Position numbers and translations under genes: made by a program. 56,482 bases of DNA from positions 1 through 56,482 of the forward strand of contig NZ_CAKTVX010000012.1 in NCBI RefSeq assembly GCF_934630525.1, read 5' to 3'. Positions within the stretch are counted from its first letter, which is position 1; each line of letters opens with the position of its first letter. This document shows, one piece after another, positions 26,898 to 33,823 of the stretch. The notes under the pieces are model-generated. The model did no database searches. It was not told where the DNA came from and saw nothing but the letters and a program-made list of their open reading frames with translations. This DNA comes from an uncultured Slackia sp. (lineage in GTDB: Bacteria; Actinomycetota; Coriobacteriia; Coriobacteriales; Eggerthellaceae).

Positions 26898-27110
26898 TTA
26901 GTCTGCGACGGCGCATCACATTATTTAGTTCGCATGGAAACAGTTAAAAACAAGTACCTAAAAGTGCAGTTCTACAGGTTGGGCTCCGATGTATATGCCC
27001 TATTTTCTGGAACCTCAAGGCTTTTGTTGCTTTCCCGCCGCACCTGGAAATTGCCGCGTGAGCATGTATTATGAATAGTCGCAAAATACAACGAAGAGAA
27101 GGATGCGTTC

Positions 27111-27929
27111 ATGCAGATTTTCGTGACCAAAGACTATCAGGAAATGAGCGAAGCCGCCGCCGACATGATTGTCGACCTGGTCGAGGAAAAGCCTGGCTGC
27201 GTGCTGGGCCTGGCCACCGGCTCCACGCCTGAGGGCCTCTACGCCGAAATCGCCAAGCGCCACGAAGCCGAGGGCATCGACTTCTCGCGCGTTGCAACGT
27301 TCAACCTGGACGAATACCGCGGCCTGCCTGCCGACCACGAGCAGAGCTACCACTACTTCATGCAGAAGCACCTGTTCAGCAAGATCAACGTGCGCCCCGA
27401 GAACACGCATGTGCCCAATGGCGCCAACCCCGACGCTCAGGCCGCATGCGATGCCTACGAGGCTTCCATCCTGCTCGCTGGCGGCGTTGACCTGCAGCTT
27501 CTGGGCCTGGGCCACAACGGCCACATCGGCTTCAACGAGCCTGCACCTGAATTCCCGAAGGAAACCCACTGCGTCGACCTCACGGAATCCACCATCAACG
27601 CGAACAGCCGCCTGTTCGATTCTGCCGACGAAGTGCCCCGCCAGGCATACACCATGGGCATTGGCACCATCATGGCCGCCAAGCAGGTGCTCGTCGTGGT
27701 GAGCGGCGAAGACAAGGCGCAAATCGTGCGCGATGCTTTCTTCGGCCCCGTGACCCCCGAGGTTCCCGCGTCCATTCTGCAGTTCCACCCCAATGCGGTG
27801 GCCATCGTGGACGAGGCAGCGTTCTCGCTGTGCGGCGACCTTGCCGATGACGGCTGCGGTTGCGGCGATCCCGATTGCGATTGCGATCACGACCACGAAC
27901 ATGGCGAAGGCTGCGGCTGCCACGAATAG
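27111..27929 (+). CDS. nagB: Glucosamine-6-phosphate deaminase with a Cys/His-rich C-terminal tail
   Basis: The 272-residue enzyme converts glucosamine-6-phosphate to fructose-6-phosphate and ammonia in the cytoplasm. Family signatures are present: ATGSTPEGLY (phosphate loop), FNLDEYRGL with the catalytic Asp, and GLGHNGHIGFNEPA with the catalytic His. The ATG follows AGAAGGA. The body ends near residue 244. The remaining ~27 residues are unlike the family: CGCG, CDCDHDHEH and CGCHE contribute six Cys and four His, which looks like a metal-binding extension. Codon use in the tail is normal for the gene. A terminator separates it from nagA, so the two genes are adjacent but probably not one strong operon. 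Together they form the GlcNAc catabolic route. Confidence 0.95.
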   Translation: MQIFVTKDYQEMSEAAADMIVDLVEEKPGCVLGLATGSTPEGLYAEIAKRHEAEGIDFSRVATFNLDEYRGLPADHEQSYHYFMQKHLFSKINVRPENTHVPNGANPDAQAACDAYEASILLAGGVDLQLLGLGHNGHIGFNEPAPEFPKETHCVDLTESTINANSRLFDSADEVPRQAYTMGIGTIMAAKQVLVVVSGEDKAQIVRDAFFGPVTPEVPASILQFHPNAVAIVDEAAFSLCGDLADDGCGCGDPDCDCDHDHEHGEGCGCHE

Positions 27930-27939
27930 TGAAACCGAG

Positions 27940-27968
27940 GAAGCGGCCCCTGCGGCCGCTTCTTTTTT
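27940..27968 (+). terminator. Rho-independent terminator of nagB
   Basis: GAAGCGGCC (27940-27948) pairs with GGCCGCTTC (27954-27962), followed by six T. Confidence 0.92.
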
Positions 27969-28131
27969 GGGCTAGGTGTGCGGGGCTGGCCCTCGCGCAA
28001 CGTTTCGTCAAAGCGTTGACGCTGCGCGCGTGTCGCGGTTTCGGCTTCGCGGTTCGCGGCGTGCATTTCACCTGGCCCAGAATTGAATCGAGGCAGAGTT
28101 TTTCTCCGCCTATAACGAAAGGAAGCGCGAC

Positions 28132-29250
28132 ATGCTGAAAATTGCTGGTGCGAAAGTTTTTAAGAACGGCGAATTCGTTGAAGGCGATATCTTCATCGAG
28201 GGCGACCGCATTGTTGCGACCGGCGACGAGGCGGGCGAGGTCATCGACGCCAAGGGGCTGCGCGCCATTCCTGGCTTGGTCGACGTGCATTCCCATGGCG
28301 CGGTGGGACACGATTTCTGCGACGGCACGCATGAGTCGATTGACGCCATCACGCGCTATGAGGCCAGCCGCGGCGTAACCGCGTGGTGTGGCACGACCAT
28401 GACGTTCCCCGAAGAAAAGCTCGCGGGCATTATGGAATGCGCCGCCGAGCATACCGACGCCCCCGATGCTGCCGCGCTGGTGGGCATCAATATGGAAGGC
28501 CCGTTCATCAGCCCCGAAAAGGTGGGCGCCCAAAACCCCGCCTATGTGCAGCAGTGCGATGCGGCGATGTTCCGTCGCTTGCAGAATACGTCGGGCGGCA
28601 AAATCAAGCTTGTCGATATCGCCCCCGAGGAGCCCGGCGCGCTTGAATTCATCGACGAAATGCACGATGACGTGCGCATTTCCGTTGCCCATACGTGCGC
28701 GAACTACGATCAGGCGGCCGAGGCGTTCCTTCGCGGCGCCAAGCATGTGACGCATTTGTATAACGCCATGCCAGGGCTGCATCATCGTAAGCCAGGCGTA
28801 ATTCCCGCGGCGCTTGAGGCTGGCGCGACCCCCGAGATCATCGCCGATGGCGTGCATATTCACCCTGCTATGGTGCGCCTTGCGTTCTCGATGTTTGGCG
28901 CTGATCGCATGATTCTGATCAGCGATTCCATGGAAGCCACCGGCATGCCCGATGGCGAATATAGCCTGGGCGGGCAGGCCGTGACGAAGAACGGTTCGCA
29001 TGCCACGCTGCACGATGGCACGCTGGCCGGCAGCTCGACCGACCTGATGGGCTGTATGAAAGTTGCCGCTACCGAAATGGGCTTGCCGCTCGAGGTGGCT
29101 GTGCGCGGCGCGACGGAAAATCCTGCGCGCGCAATCGGCGTGTTTGACGAGCGCGGCAGCCTCGACGCGGGCAAGATTGCCGACGTGGTGCTGCTCGATG
29201 CCGACCTGAATGTTGCGGGCGTCATTCTGCGCGGCAAACGCATTCGCTAA
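28132..29250 (+). CDS. nagA: N-acetylglucosamine-6-phosphate deacetylase
   Basis: The 372-residue amidohydrolase removes acetate from GlcNAc-6-phosphate and supplies NagB. Metal and substrate motifs are seen in order: DVHSHGAVGHDF (HxH-like start of the barrel), NMEGPFISPEKVGAQ with the metal-binding Glu, VAHTCAN, THLYNAMPGLHHR, ADGVHIHP and ISDSMEATGMPDG with the catalytic Asp. The length is typical. The ATG follows AAAGGAAG. It lies 200 bp after nagB on the same strand. Known roles are recycling of wall amino sugars and use of host mucin or chitin-derived GlcNAc, both sensible for a gut organism. Confidence 0.95.
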   Translation: MLKIAGAKVFKNGEFVEGDIFIEGDRIVATGDEAGEVIDAKGLRAIPGLVDVHSHGAVGHDFCDGTHESIDAITRYEASRGVTAWCGTTMTFPEEKLAGIMECAAEHTDAPDAAALVGINMEGPFISPEKVGAQNPAYVQQCDAAMFRRLQNTSGGKIKLVDIAPEEPGALEFIDEMHDDVRISVAHTCANYDQAAEAFLRGAKHVTHLYNAMPGLHHRKPGVIPAALEAGATPEIIADGVHIHPAMVRLAFSMFGADRMILISDSMEATGMPDGEYSLGGQAVTKNGSHATLHDGTLAGSSTDLMGCMKVAATEMGLPLEVAVRGATENPARAIGVFDERGSLDAGKIADVVLLDADLNVAGVILRGKRIR

Positions 29251-29253
29251 CTT

Positions 29254-29404
29254 GTTCAAAAACGGCCTCGAATGTGGCAACAATTCATGTCTGCGCGCGC
29301 TTCTGCCGTCGCGTAGAGTAGTGTGGCCTGGGGTTTTCTGCAACGAATTGCTTAGCCTCGATTTGCGCGAGGTGAAAATGCCACATTCGAGCACCTTTTT
29401 GAAC
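29254..29404. repeat. 151-nt element bounded by 26-bp inverted repeats
   Basis: The left arm (29254-29279) and the right arm (29379-29404) are inverted and match at 23 of 26 positions. They share GTTCAAAAA and CTCGAATGTGGCA exactly. Inside, CAATTC/GAATTG extends the pairing and CCTCG-N7-CGAGG (about 29356-29372) forms a small hairpin. No target-site duplication is evident. It could be a MITE-like element, a structured RNA or an unusual terminator of nagA. Confidence 0.6.
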
Positions 29405-29593
29405 AGATTTGGCAAGCGGCGTGCCCCTCGCTAAGTTTTCGCTTCACTTTCGCTTTCGTCCCCTTGCCTTGTTTCGCCCTCGTTAAATTTCCACCCCGCC
29501 TCGTCCCACTACGCTTCCGCCCTCGCCCCGCGCTGCGCTTTCGCGCGCCCGCCCCGCTTCGTGCTCCTTCATGCGTGGTTTTGGCTTGCCGTT

Positions 29594-29623
29594 TTCCACA
29601 CGTGTACATGTTCGCGCTATACT
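29594..29623 (+). promoter_or_regulatory. Likely promoter of the YqeY-like gene
   Basis: TATACT (29618-29623) is a good -10 box. TTCCAC (29594-29599) is a weak -35 with an 18-nt spacer. The start codon is 34 nt downstream. Confidence 0.4.
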
Positions 29624-29656
29624 CGCAGATAGATGGCACTTTAGAAAGAGGCACTC

Positions 29657-30100
29657 ATGAAATACGAAGAGCTCAAAGATGAAATCAAGGCTGCGATGAA
29701 GGCGCACGACAATGTGCGTCGCGATATTCTGCGCCAGGTGCACGGCGAGATCAAGAACATCGAGGTCAACGAGCGCCGCGAGGTGACCGATGCCGACGTC
29801 GACGCCATGCTCAAGCGCGTCATTAAACAGACGAGCGAAACGCTCGAGGGCTCTATTAAGGCCGCGAACAACGATGAGCGCACGGCCATGCTGAAGGAGC
29901 AGGTCGAGATTCTTGAGGGCTATCTGCCCAAGCAGCTCGCGGGCGACGAGCTCGTGGCGCTTGTCGAGAAGACCATTGCCGAACTTGGCGCCACCACCAA
30001 GCGCGAAATGGGCAAGGTCATGGGCGCGCTTACCGCTGCCACCGGCGGAAACTTCGACAAGGCTCAGGCCGCCAAGGAAGTTGGCAGCCGCCTGTCGTAG
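29657..30100 (+). CDS. GatB/YqeY domain-containing protein
   Basis: The 147-residue protein matches the stand-alone YqeY family in length and in its conserved features: the opening KYEELKDEIKAAMKAHD, the LKEQVEILEGYLPKQL block and a C-terminal GKVMGAL...GNFDKAQAAKEV region. The family is related to the tail of the GatB subunit of tRNA amidotransferases and is thought to interact with tRNA, but its precise function is not established. It appears to be a single-gene transcript with a terminator downstream. Confidence 0.9.
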   Translation: MKYEELKDEIKAAMKAHDNVRRDILRQVHGEIKNIEVNERREVTDADVDAMLKRVIKQTSETLEGSIKAANNDERTAMLKEQVEILEGYLPKQLAGDELVALVEKTIAELGATTKREMGKVMGALTAATGGNFDKAQAAKEVGSRLS

Positions 30101-30138
30101 TTGGCGCTCAGCACGATTGAACAGAGTTTTAGCTACCG

Positions 30139-30169
30139 AGAAGCGCGGTTTTCGAATCGCGCTTCTTTG
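30139..30169 (+). terminator. Rho-independent terminator
   Basis: AGAAGCGCG (30139-30147) pairs with CGCGCTTCT (30158-30166), with a short T tract. Confidence 0.7.
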
Positions 30170-30254
30170 ATAACGAAGCAACGCGGAAGAGCCTTGCGCC
30201 CCAGAGTTGTTCGTGCGCTCTTTTTGAGGTGCGACGGGAGCGCTCAATGCGGCG

Positions 30255-30260
30255 TATAAT
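30255..30260 (+). promoter_or_regulatory. -10 box of the ATP-grasp ligase gene
   Basis: A perfect TATAAT lies 44 nt before the start codon. The -35 region is not close to consensus. Confidence 0.55.
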
Positions 30261-30303
30261 CGCACAAGCTTTCTGCAAACCATCTTTTGAAGGAACTGCA
30301 TTT

Positions 30304-31557
30304 ATGGCAACCGAAAAACCCGACTTCATTCCCGTTCTCATCGGCGGCGATATGAATTGCTACAGCGTCGCGCGCGCCATCCATGAGGAGTATGGCGTGA
30401 AGAGCTACGCGTTTGGTCGCTTCCCCGCGGGCGACACCATGCATAGCCGCATCGTGGAGTGCTTCTACGACGAGCATATGGACAAGCCCGAAGTGGTGTT
30501 GGCGAAGGTGGAGGAATTTGCCGCGCAGCACCCCGACAAAACGCACTTGGTGTGGGGCTGTGCTGACGTATATGCGCAGGTCATTTCTGAAATTCAGAAC
30601 GATTTGCCCGAAAATTGCGTCACGCTCTACATTCAGCCCGACCTGCGCGACAAGCTCGAAAGCAAGCTGAGCTTCTACGAGATGTGCGACAAATACGGCA
30701 TTCCGTACCCCAAAACGTTTGTGGTGCGTCCCAGCGAGTGGGAACAGGGCGTGGCCGAGGCCGACCTTACCGAGGAGAAAATCGGTTTCAAATACCCCAT
30801 CATTGTGAAGCCGTCCATGAGCTCCACGTATTGGGAGCACCCGTTTGACCACATGAAGAAGGTGTACACCGCGCAAGACCCCGCCGAAGCGGCGCACATT
30901 CTGGGTCTTATTTTCGGTGCGGGCTATCCCGACGAAGTGCTGCTGCAAGACATGGTTGTCGGCGAAGATTGCAACATGAACGTGCTCACCGCGTACTGCG
31001 ACCGCAACTGCAAGGTGAAGCTTATCTGCTTCGGCCGCGAGGGCCTCGAGGAGCACACGCCCACCGCACTTGGCAATCCGTGCGCCATTATCACGCAGCC
31101 CAACCCCGAGCTGCAGCAGCTCATTAAGAATTTCCTTGAGGAGATTCATTTCACGGGCTTCGCGAACTTCGACATTAAGCGCGACGATCGCGACGGCTCG
31201 TACAAGGTGTTCGAGGTGAACCTGCGCCAAGGCCGCACGAACTACCATGTGACCGCCGCCGGCCACAACCTCGCAAAGTTCGTCGTTGAAGATCGCGTGT
31301 ATAAGCGCGACCTGGGTGAATGCGTTGAAAACACCAACGAGGTGTTCTGGCATTCCGTGCCGCGCAAGGTCGTTTACGATTACGTGAAAGACCCCGAGTT
31401 CGTCGAACGCGCGAAGAAGCTTGTGGCTGCTGGCAAGGAATCAATGACGTTCGATTACCCGTATGACCTGCGCTTCAATCCTATGCGTTGGGCTTGGGCG
31501 AAGATTCACGTGTTCCGTTACTTCGACAAGTTCAAAAACCCCGAGAACTATCGTTAA
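30304..31557 (+). CDS. ATP-grasp carboxylate-amine ligase, D-aspartate ligase-like
   Basis: The 417-residue product starts at ATG 30304, after GAAGGAA; the frame extends upstream without a ribosome site. The N-terminal alpha/beta domain opens with PVLIGGDMNCYSVARAIHEE. The ATP-grasp core follows from about 120 (DKYGIPYPKTFVV, then YPIIVKPSMSS), with QDMVVGEDCNMN and the metal-binding FDIKRDDRD and FEVNLRQGRTNYH near 300-320. Length and layout match the COG3919-type ligases that include AslA of Enterococcus faecium, which activates a carboxylate and attaches D-aspartate to a peptidoglycan side chain. The next gene is an Asn-synthetase-type amidotransferase and a MurE gene follows, which supports a cell-wall role. 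The substrate is an inference, and other amide or peptide bond substrates remain possible. Confidence 0.8.
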   Translation: MATEKPDFIPVLIGGDMNCYSVARAIHEEYGVKSYAFGRFPAGDTMHSRIVECFYDEHMDKPEVVLAKVEEFAAQHPDKTHLVWGCADVYAQVISEIQNDLPENCVTLYIQPDLRDKLESKLSFYEMCDKYGIPYPKTFVVRPSEWEQGVAEADLTEEKIGFKYPIIVKPSMSSTYWEHPFDHMKKVYTAQDPAEAAHILGLIFGAGYPDEVLLQDMVVGEDCNMNVLTAYCDRNCKVKLICFGREGLEEHTPTALGNPCAIITQPNPELQQLIKNFLEEIHFTGFANFDIKRDDRDGSYKVFEVNLRQGRTNYHVTAAGHNLAKFVVEDRVYKRDLGECVENTNEVFWHSVPRKVVYDYVKDPEFVERAKKLVAAGKESMTFDYPYDLRFNPMRWAWAKIHVFRYFDKFKNPENYR

Positions 31558-31904
31558 GTGAAAGTTGAAAGGCCAGCTTGTGCTGGCCTTTTGCATGCGC
31601 GGACATGCGAGGCGGGTCGCGGCACTCGGGCTTTCTGTGCGCTTGCTCCGACTTGAGCGCTTGTGGTTTTGGCAGTTGCCGATCCTGGTCGTTTCCGCGA
31701 TCGCGCCGGAGCCAGTTGCTTCTGCGGTTGCCAATGCGGTCGTTTCCGCGATCACGCGGCGTCGGTTTCTTCCGTACGCGCGAAAACGGCGGCGGCATTA
31801 GGCGTTTTGACGAAGATTCGCGCGAAGGTGCGCAAGCGCGGTAGAATTCTGGTTTCAGCGATTTATCGGCTTTAATGCCGTGCCATACAAACGAAAGGTG
31901 CCCT
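31558..31904. other. Intergenic region before the asparagine-synthetase-type gene
   Basis: A terminator (31568-31592) is followed by a degenerate direct repeat. GTCGTTTCCGCGATC is identical at 31688-31702 and 31739-31753, with similar flanks (GGTTGCC and GCAGTTGCC). TAGAAT at 31842-31847 may be the -10 box for the next gene. No gene is seen. Confidence 0.5.
31568..31592 (+). terminator. Rho-independent terminator
   Basis: AAAGGCCAGC (31568-31577) pairs with GCTGGCCTTT (31582-31591) around TTGT. Confidence 0.88.
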
Positions 31905-33749
31905 ATGTGCGGATTCGTCGGATTTACCGGTGATGTCGAAAACAAGGAGCAAGTGCTCACGAGTATGATGGACCGCATCGTCCACCGCGGTCCCGACATG
32001 GGCGATACGTTCTTCGCGCCGGGCGTGGCGCTGGGCTTCCGCCGCTTGTCGATTCTCGACCTTACGCCGGCGGGCTCCCAGCCCATGAGCAACGAAGACG
32101 GCAGCGTCGTCATCGTGTTCAACGGCGAAATCTACAACTTCATGGAGCTTCGCGGCGAGCTCGAGGCGAAGGGCTACACCTTCCATTGCGGCGCCGACAC
32201 CGAGTCGCTTCTGCATGGCTATGAGGAGTGGGGCGAGGAAATCGTCGACAAGCTGCGCGGCATGTACGCGTTCGTTATCTGGGATAAGAAGAAGAATCGC
32301 CTGTTCGGTGCACGCGATATTTTCGGTATCAAGCCGTTTTATTACTCCGAGGCCGAAGATGGCAGCGGCCTGATGTTCGGCAGCGAGATCAAGAGCTTCC
32401 TCGCGCATCCGAAGTTCCATAAGGCCGTGAACCACAATGCGCTGCGCCCTTACCTTACGCTGCAGTTCTCCGCGACCGACGAAACGTTCTTCGAGGGTGT
32501 GTACAAGCTGCCGGCCGCGCATTGCTTCACGTACGACCTGGCCACCCATACGATGGATGTGCGCCGTTATTGGGATTGCGATTTCTCGGAAATCGACAAG
32601 CCGTTCGAGGAATACGTCGATGAGCTCGACGAAGTGGTGCATGAAAGCGTGAGCGCGCACCGCATCGCCGACGTGAAAGTGGGCAGCTTCCTTTCGGGCG
32701 GCGTCGATTCGAGCTACATCGCCGCATGCCTCATGCCCGACAAAACGTTCTCGGTCGGTTTCGATTACAACAAGTTCAACGAAACCAATTACGCCAAGGA
32801 GCTTTCCGACAAGCTGGGCATCGAGAACTATCGCAAGATGATTTCCGCGGATGAATTCTTCGAGGCCCTGCCCGAGATTCAATACCACATGGACGAGCCG
32901 CAGTCGAATCTGTCCAGCGTGCCGCTGTGGTTCTTGGCGCAAATGGCTGCCGAGCAGGTCACGGTTGTGCTTTCGGGCGAAGGCGCCGACGAGATTTTCG
33001 GCGGCTACGCGTGGTACGAGGACAACCCGTCGGTTGCGAAATACAAGCGCATGGTGCCGTTCGGCGTGCGCCGCGCGCTGGGCAAGGCTGCGAAGCACAT
33101 GCCGTATTTCAAGGGCCACAACTTCCTTATGAAGGGTGCCGAAATGGCCGAGGAATACTTCGTTGGCCAGGCGCTCGTGTGGCCCGAGCGCGAAGTCTCG
33201 AGCGTGCTGCGTCCCGAATACGACAAGGGTGAAGGCGCTTTCGAGCTGGCCGCGCCCATCTATGCGCGCGTTTCCGATAAGAGCGAGCTCATTCGCAAGC
33301 AGTACCTCGACATGAACATGTGGCTGCCGGGCGACATTCTGCTCAAGGCCGATAAGATGTGCATGGCGCACTCGCTTGAGCTGCGCGTTCCGTTCCTTGA
33401 TCGCCGCGTGATGGAATTCGCCGAGCATATTCCCGATCGCTATCGCGTGAACGAAAACGGCAACAAGCTCGTATTGCGCCACGCCGCGAACAAGAGTCTG
33501 CCCGACGAGTGGGCGACGCGCCCGAAGGTCGGCTTCCCCGTGCCCATGATTTATTGGCTGCGCGAAGAGAAGTGGTACAACTGGGTGAAGGAATACTTCA
33601 CGGCGCCATGGGCGAGCGAGTTCTTCGACTGCGACGTGCTTATGGGCCTGCTCGATGAGCACTACGAGGGCAAGGCGCAGAACCAGCGCAAGATCTATAC
33701 GCCACTCGTGTTCCTTATTTGGTACAAGCGCTACTTCATTGACGAATAG
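31905..33749 (+). CDS. asnB: Asparagine synthetase-type glutamine amidotransferase
   Basis: The 614-residue protein starts at ATG 31905 so that Cys2 (MCGFVGFTGD) becomes the N-terminal nucleophile of the class-II glutaminase domain (about 1-220). The ATP-pyrophosphatase synthetase domain follows, with SFLSGGVDSSYIAA as the PP-loop near 265 and LSGEGADEIFGGY near 355. GAAAGG precedes the start. The family makes asparagine from aspartate and glutamine. Several AsnB/AsnH paralogues in Lactobacillales instead amidate the wall: D-Asp of the cross-bridge, or diaminopimelate. Its position between an AslA-like ligase and a MurE gene makes a wall-amidating role attractive, but sequence alone does not separate the two. 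A bidirectional terminator follows. Confidence 0.9.
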   Translation: MCGFVGFTGDVENKEQVLTSMMDRIVHRGPDMGDTFFAPGVALGFRRLSILDLTPAGSQPMSNEDGSVVIVFNGEIYNFMELRGELEAKGYTFHCGADTESLLHGYEEWGEEIVDKLRGMYAFVIWDKKKNRLFGARDIFGIKPFYYSEAEDGSGLMFGSEIKSFLAHPKFHKAVNHNALRPYLTLQFSATDETFFEGVYKLPAAHCFTYDLATHTMDVRRYWDCDFSEIDKPFEEYVDELDEVVHESVSAHRIADVKVGSFLSGGVDSSYIAACLMPDKTFSVGFDYNKFNETNYAKELSDKLGIENYRKMISADEFFEALPEIQYHMDEPQSNLSSVPLWFLAQMAAEQVTVVLSGEGADEIFGGYAWYEDNPSVAKYKRMVPFGVRRALGKAAKHMPYFKGHNFLMKGAEMAEEYFVGQALVWPEREVSSVLRPEYDKGEGAFELAAPIYARVSDKSELIRKQYLDMNMWLPGDILLKADKMCMAHSLELRVPFLDRRVMEFAEHIPDRYRVNENGNKLVLRHAANKSLPDEWATRPKVGFPVPMIYWLREEKWYNWVKEYFTAPWASEFFDCDVLMGLLDEHYEGKAQNQRKIYTPLVFLIWYKRYFIDE

Positions 33750-33756
33750 CGAACGA

Positions 33757-33789
33757 AAGAAAGCCGCTCCAGGGCGGCTTTCTTGTTTG
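33757..33789. terminator. Bidirectional terminator between asnB and murE
   Basis: AAGAAAGCCGC (33757-33767) pairs with GCGGCTTTCTT (33774-33784). T or A runs on either side allow use from both strands. Confidence 0.85.
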
Positions 33790-33823
33790 CGGTTGGTTTC
33801 GTATTTTCGATGCGCTCGCTGCG

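Larger units (their letters stand above)
26246..27110. other. Intergenic region, ~865 bp, with hairpins and a coding remnant
   Basis: It contains the third copy of the GCAARTCATNYCATG motif (26363-26377). A GC-rich hairpin lies around 26547-26575 (GGGCC-GGGGCT with CCCC-GGCCC). A 50-codon minus-strand reading frame looks like a protein tail (26748-26897). The sequence TCCTGGAC occurs twice (about 26669 and 26728), and TGTCCTGGACA is palindromic, which could mark old insertion-sequence ends. No intact gene is seen. A -10-like TATTAT lies shortly before nagB. Confidence 0.45.
29251..29656. other. Intergenic region with inverted-repeat element and pyrimidine-rich tract
   Basis: It begins with a 151-nt inverted-repeat element (29254-29404). 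From about 29425 to 29575 the + strand is strongly enriched in C and T, with recurring CGCTTTCG-like words. A likely promoter for the next gene lies at the end. No gene is supported; the purine-rich minus strand encodes only a basic low-complexity frame. Confidence 0.5.

Noticed and set aside
27111..29250. A nagB-nagA operon with a single transcript
   Set aside because: A strong terminator with six T lies between the two genes, so separate transcription is more likely despite the functional link.
29352..29654. Basic 100-codon minus-strand frame after nagA
   Set aside because: It is only the translation of the purine-rich strand of a pyrimidine-biased tract (Arg/Gly/Lys-rich), with no ribosome site or known domain.
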